Shown piece after piece: positions 62,596 through 64,000 of a stretch of 64,000 nucleotides of DNA. Origin of the DNA: Chondrilla cf. caribensis (taxonomy: Eukaryota > Porifera > Demospongiae > Chondrillida > Chondrillidae); contig OZ026564.1 of assembly GCA_964020155.1 (NCBI GenBank), positions 2,106,955 through 2,170,954 on the forward strand. Direction: 5' to 3'. A program made the translations under genes and the position numbers. The notes below the pieces were generated by a model. That model did no database searches. It was given only the letters and a program-made list of their open reading frames with translations, and was not told the origin of the DNA. Numbering within the stretch: position 1 is the stretch's first letter; every line of letters starts with the position of its first letter.

Positions 62596-64000
62596 TTAAT
62601 AGCGCCTGCCTCCTCCTGGATACATGTGTGACATTCCTCCACTGTTGTCTCTAGACTGTGGGAATCTGTGAGTAATTTGCGGGTTATGAGGGGATACACT
62701 GCCACGCCCCCTACCCCGACCTCGTCCACGAAGAGAAAATGGGGATCTGTTCATGGCACTTGGACCACTGCGTTCAGCTAGAAGGTTACCAGTTGCTGAA
62801 GTACTGTTAGATGGATTTGGTCTTTCTTGCTGACCGTATCTACAAAAGTGTAATAATAATGATTTGTACCGTGCAACCAACAACAACTGTAATTATAAGT
62901 TCATTCTTACCCTCTGGTATTGCTTGTTGGCACATTGGTCCTAGCAGGCTGGTTCCTCCAACTTTGCAGTGCACTCTGGTCACCAGACATACCATGTGGG
63001 GCTGTTGGTTTTGGCATAGGTGCAGTACCCCTGTCTTTGTTGGTCTGGTGCTGACTGTATGGGACACTCTCCTGCTGCCTGTCCAAGGTTCTTCCCTGGG
63101 CATATCCTGGGGCCATATTGTAAGAATTTGAAGACGGTGGCAGGGAGTCATAACCACTCAGTTGCTGTTTCTTATCTGCAGAGTAACCAGGTTGCTCACG
63201 GCTTTGATATGACTGTGTGGAGGTCATCATGCCACTCCATCCGCTATTAGAGGTGCTGCTCAGAGTAGAACCCCCTGGCATGTTCAGTCTTCCACCTGTC
63301 ATGCTGTAAGGTGACACCATGTGAGCTGGAGGTACCCGCTTTGCTTCATACTCGGAATGAGTCGGCCCAATGGGCCTCTTCTGGGCAGCGTGCATAGGAG
63401 GATTGTTATATGAGTGGCGGTAGTCATAACTGCTCTGTTGTTGGAGTATACGCTCTCTATCTCTAAGTTGTCTCTCCCTTTCTTCCATATTTCTTTCATG
63501 ACTTTCCTTTTCCTCACGGAAACGCATCTCCCTCTCCCGCAATTGCTTTTCCATTTGTTCCAAGGACTTACGTTCTCGCTCAATCAATTCTTTCTCCTTC
63601 ATAGCTTTATGTTTGAGTTCTCTTTCTAATTCTTCACGGAGCTGCCTATCACGTCTTTCTCTATCCAAAAGTTCCCTTTCTCTATCTCTTAACCTTCTGT
63701 CTTGCTCGATAGAAGCTATCTTCTCTTTCATTTCGCGATCCCTTAAAGCTTTCATCTGTTCAGCCAGCTGTTTTTCATGACGTTGGATTGCTAATTCTCT
63801 TTGAAATAGTTCTTCAGTAGTACGCACAATAATGTCAGATCTTGGTTCCAGTCGTCCTTCAAAACGGCTAATGGCTCCTCGCGACGAAGAGGGAATGGGA
63901 TCTGGAAGTAACCCCCTGCTTTTGCCATCAAATGGTCCCCGCTCATCAGACCCTCTCATCATCCTCCTCAGGTCACCCCTCGGTGGACTTCTTCCTCTTG
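62596..64000 (-). CDS. Arg/Glu-rich nuclear-type protein (SAFB/SLTM-like), partial
   Basis: Two minus-strand exons: a large one from beyond 64000 to 62911, then 62839-62596 (stop TAA), with an in-frame junction. The visible 447 residues begin mid-protein (RGRSPPRGDLRR). They hold a long charged helix of RERE/ELLDRERR type (about residues 50-180 of this part), a Ser/Gln/Tyr-rich low-complexity segment, an RGG-type box (RGRGRGRGRGS) and the end YPGGGRRY. Composition, the RE-rich helix and the final RRY resemble the C-terminal half of SAFB/SLTM scaffold-attachment factors; other RNA-binding proteins could look alike. The SAP and RRM domains, if present, would be outside the window. Confidence 0.6.

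Overview
The window is metazoan nuclear DNA: about fourteen intron-rich protein genes on both strands, with GT-AG introns from roughly 66 bp to 3.8 kb, abundant CA microsatellites, minisatellites and short inverted-repeat transposons. AT-rich introns full of the palindromic word TACGTA, compact gene spacing, and a gene set made only of conserved animal housekeeping and signalling genes suggest an early-branching animal, perhaps a demosponge. The species is an inference and cannot be proved from this sequence.

Layout: 1-2.6 kb is a tandem array of a roughly 1.27-kb unit holding telomere-like CCCTAA repeats. 3.8-15.2 kb (-) is a FER/FES tyrosine kinase (F-BAR, SH2, kinase). It is divergent from a p24/TMED cargo receptor at 15.7-18.1 kb (+). 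20.3-30.6 kb (-) is the endosomal deubiquitinase USP8. 31.3-33.1 kb (+) is a small one-pass membrane protein, convergent with a PEX11-type peroxisome protein at 33.2-34.8 kb (-). 35.7-37.9 and 38.3-41.3 kb (-) are two tandem WAVE/WASF paralogues. 41.8-45.3 kb (+) is GORAB.

45.5-49.2 kb is an accessory island: a 5'-incomplete transposase-like gene, a 1.26-kb foldback palindrome and several repeats. 49.2-50.9 kb (+) is a coiled-coil/FYVE module resembling the C-terminus of MTMR3/4 but with no phosphatase domain upstream. 51.6-56.0 kb (-) is an unidentified coiled-coil gene with a minisatellite and an antisense non-LTR retrotransposon remnant in its introns. 56.7-59.8 kb (-) is ANKMY2, 162 bp from the divergent ALG13 gene (59.9-62.5 kb, +). 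ALG13 converges on an arginine/glutamate-rich RNA-binding-type gene (62.6 kb to the window end, -).

Functionally, several genes concern membrane traffic and actin (FER, TMED, USP8, the WASF pair, GORAB, the FYVE module). Nothing suggests they form an operon. Exon coordinates were read by eye from splice consensus and reading-frame continuity; for FER, TMED, USP8, PEX11, both WASF genes, GORAB, ANKMY2 and ALG13 the exon sums give intact frames.
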